A stretch of 8,203 nucleotides of DNA, from contig JASHRB010000559.1 of the NCBI GenBank assembly GCA_030037575.1, positions 1 to 8,203 on the forward strand. The letters run 5' to 3'. A program made the translations under genes and the position numbers. Below, one piece after another: positions 7,275-8,203 of the stretch. Below the pieces are notes generated by a model. It did no database searches and had not been told where the DNA came from. It worked only from the letters and a program-made list of their open reading frames with translations. The stretch's first letter is position 1, and each line of letters starts with the position of its first letter. Source of the DNA: Candidatus Sulfotelmatobacter sp. (GTDB lineage Bacteria > Acidobacteriota > Terriglobia > Terriglobales > Acidobacteriaceae).

Positions 7275-8203
7275 AACGGAAGATGGGTCTTCTCATCGTA
7301 TTGGCGACCATCATGACGACGAGTTGCATGGTTGGGCCCCAATACGCGCGACCGAATGTGCCCGCTCCGCCGACAAACACGTATAAGGAGCTCGATGGCT
7401 GGAAAGCGGCGCAACCCAGCGATCAGCTCTCACGCGGACCCTGGTGGCAAGCCTTCGGCGATCTTCAGTTGAACGCTCTCGAGGACGAGCTTACGAAGTC
7501 GAACCAGGACCTGAAGGTTGCGCAGACTCGCTTTCAGGCGGCGCGAGCCATGGTCCGCTTCAACCGCGCGACGGAGTTTCCGACGATCTCGACGGGGCCT
7601 AGCATCTCTTCCATTCGTGACTCAGGCAATCAGCCGTATCTACCTACGACCAGTACGACAGGGGAATTTGTGTTGCCCTTCGATGTCTCATATGAGTTGG
7701 ACGTTTGGGGCCGAGTGCGCCGAACCGTGGCCGCTTCACGGGAAGAAGCGCAAGCCACCGCAGCTGACCTTGCCACGGTGAGCCTCAGCCTCCACGCGGA
7801 ACTCGCCTACGACTATTTCGAATTGCGCAGTGCAGACGCGCAAAAAGAACTTCTCGACGACACAGTGAAAACGTACCGGGATGCTCTGCAGCTCACGATC
7901 AATCGATTCGAGGGCGGCGCGGCGCCGAAGTCGGACGTAGCGCAAGCGCAAACACAACTCGACACGACCATGGTCCAGGATACGGATGTCGCCGTCCAAC
8001 GAGCACGATTCGAACACGCCATCGCGATTCTTCTAGGAAAGCCACCGGCCGCATTCAGTCTTCCGGCAACTCCACTTCACGTGCAACCACCGGACACTTC
8101 CGCCGGGCTTCCGTCGCAACTTCTGGAGCGCAGGCCGGACATCGCCGCCGCGGAGCGGCGAACGGCTGAAGCCAACGAGCAGATCGGAATTGCGCGTGCA
8201 GCT
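7271..8203 (+). CDS. outer-membrane efflux lipoprotein, NodT/TolC family (3' partial)
   Basis: This is the outer-membrane channel component of the efflux complex. The frame is open from ATG 7271 to the window edge (311 codons, no stop). NodT-type proteins are usually about 450-500 residues, so roughly the last third is missing. Residues 1-19 form a lipoprotein signal: KRK, a hydrophobic core (LLIVLATIM) and a cysteine at 19 in TTSC. The lipobox is somewhat atypical, with threonine where leucine is usual. After the cysteine comes MVGPQYARP, the family's signature N-terminus. The first TolC-type repeat follows: WWQAFGDLQLNALEDEL, then a long helix, with SYELDVWGRVRR (140-151) at the usual beta-strand/helix junction. 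The second repeat begins at about 280 with LPSQLLERRPDIAAAERR, also characteristic. The start overlaps the adaptor stop as ATGA. Confidence 0.95.
   Translation, partial: MKRKMGLLIVLATIMTTSCMVGPQYARPNVPAPPTNTYKELDGWKAAQPSDQLSRGPWWQAFGDLQLNALEDELTKSNQDLKVAQTRFQAARAMVRFNRATEFPTISTGPSISSIRDSGNQPYLPTTSTTGEFVLPFDVSYELDVWGRVRRTVAASREEAQATAADLATVSLSLHAELAYDYFELRSADAQKELLDDTVKTYRDALQLTINRFEGGAAPKSDVAQAQTQLDTTMVQDTDVAVQRARFEHAIAILLGKPPAAFSLPATPLHVQPPDTSAGLPSQLLERRPDIAAAERRTAEANEQIGIARAA

Overview
The window looks like chromosomal DNA from a Gram-negative (diderm), moderately GC-rich bacterium. It encodes a complete RND-type tripartite efflux system with an outer-membrane component, next to a sigma-54 activator. 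The style of the proteins (a GAF/PAS/AAA+ FhlA-like regulator, a small STAS-like protein in front of the pump, a permease-adaptor-outer membrane gene order) suggests Acidobacteriota. That placement is an impression from sequence style, not a demonstrated result.

Layout. (1) Positions 1-2227 hold the 3' part of a sigma-54 enhancer-binding protein gene whose 5' end lies outside the window. It has GAF, PAS, PAS, AAA+ and Fis-type HTH domains. (2) Positions 2228-2522 are a 295-base intergenic region that looks regulatory. It contains a good -24/-12 (sigma-54) promoter at 2454-2469. About 110-150 bases upstream of the predicted start lies an inverted repeat with TGCCAA/TTGGCA half-sites, the usual place for an activator binding site. 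(3) Positions 2523-8203 are a tightly packed co-oriented gene run: a small STAS-like protein, an RND permease, a membrane-anchored periplasmic adaptor, and a NodT-family outer-membrane lipoprotein cut by the window's right edge. Each gene overlaps the next (by 25, 8 and 4 bases), and each of the last three has its own Shine-Dalgarno sequence inside the preceding gene, so they almost certainly form one operon.

How it fits together. The simplest reading is a self-contained unit. The upstream activator senses a small molecule or redox/energy signal through its GAF/PAS domains, binds the inverted repeat, and drives sigma-54 RNA polymerase at 2454-2469. This would produce the pump and the STAS-like protein together. 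The pump's substrate cannot be read from the sequence.

Points of most interest are the sigma-54 control of an RND pump, the STAS-like first gene whose phospho-acceptor serine position is replaced, and the permease's lack of the transmembrane lysine that AcrB uses in proton relay. I see no mobile element, CRISPR array, RNA gene or clearly unprecedented system here.
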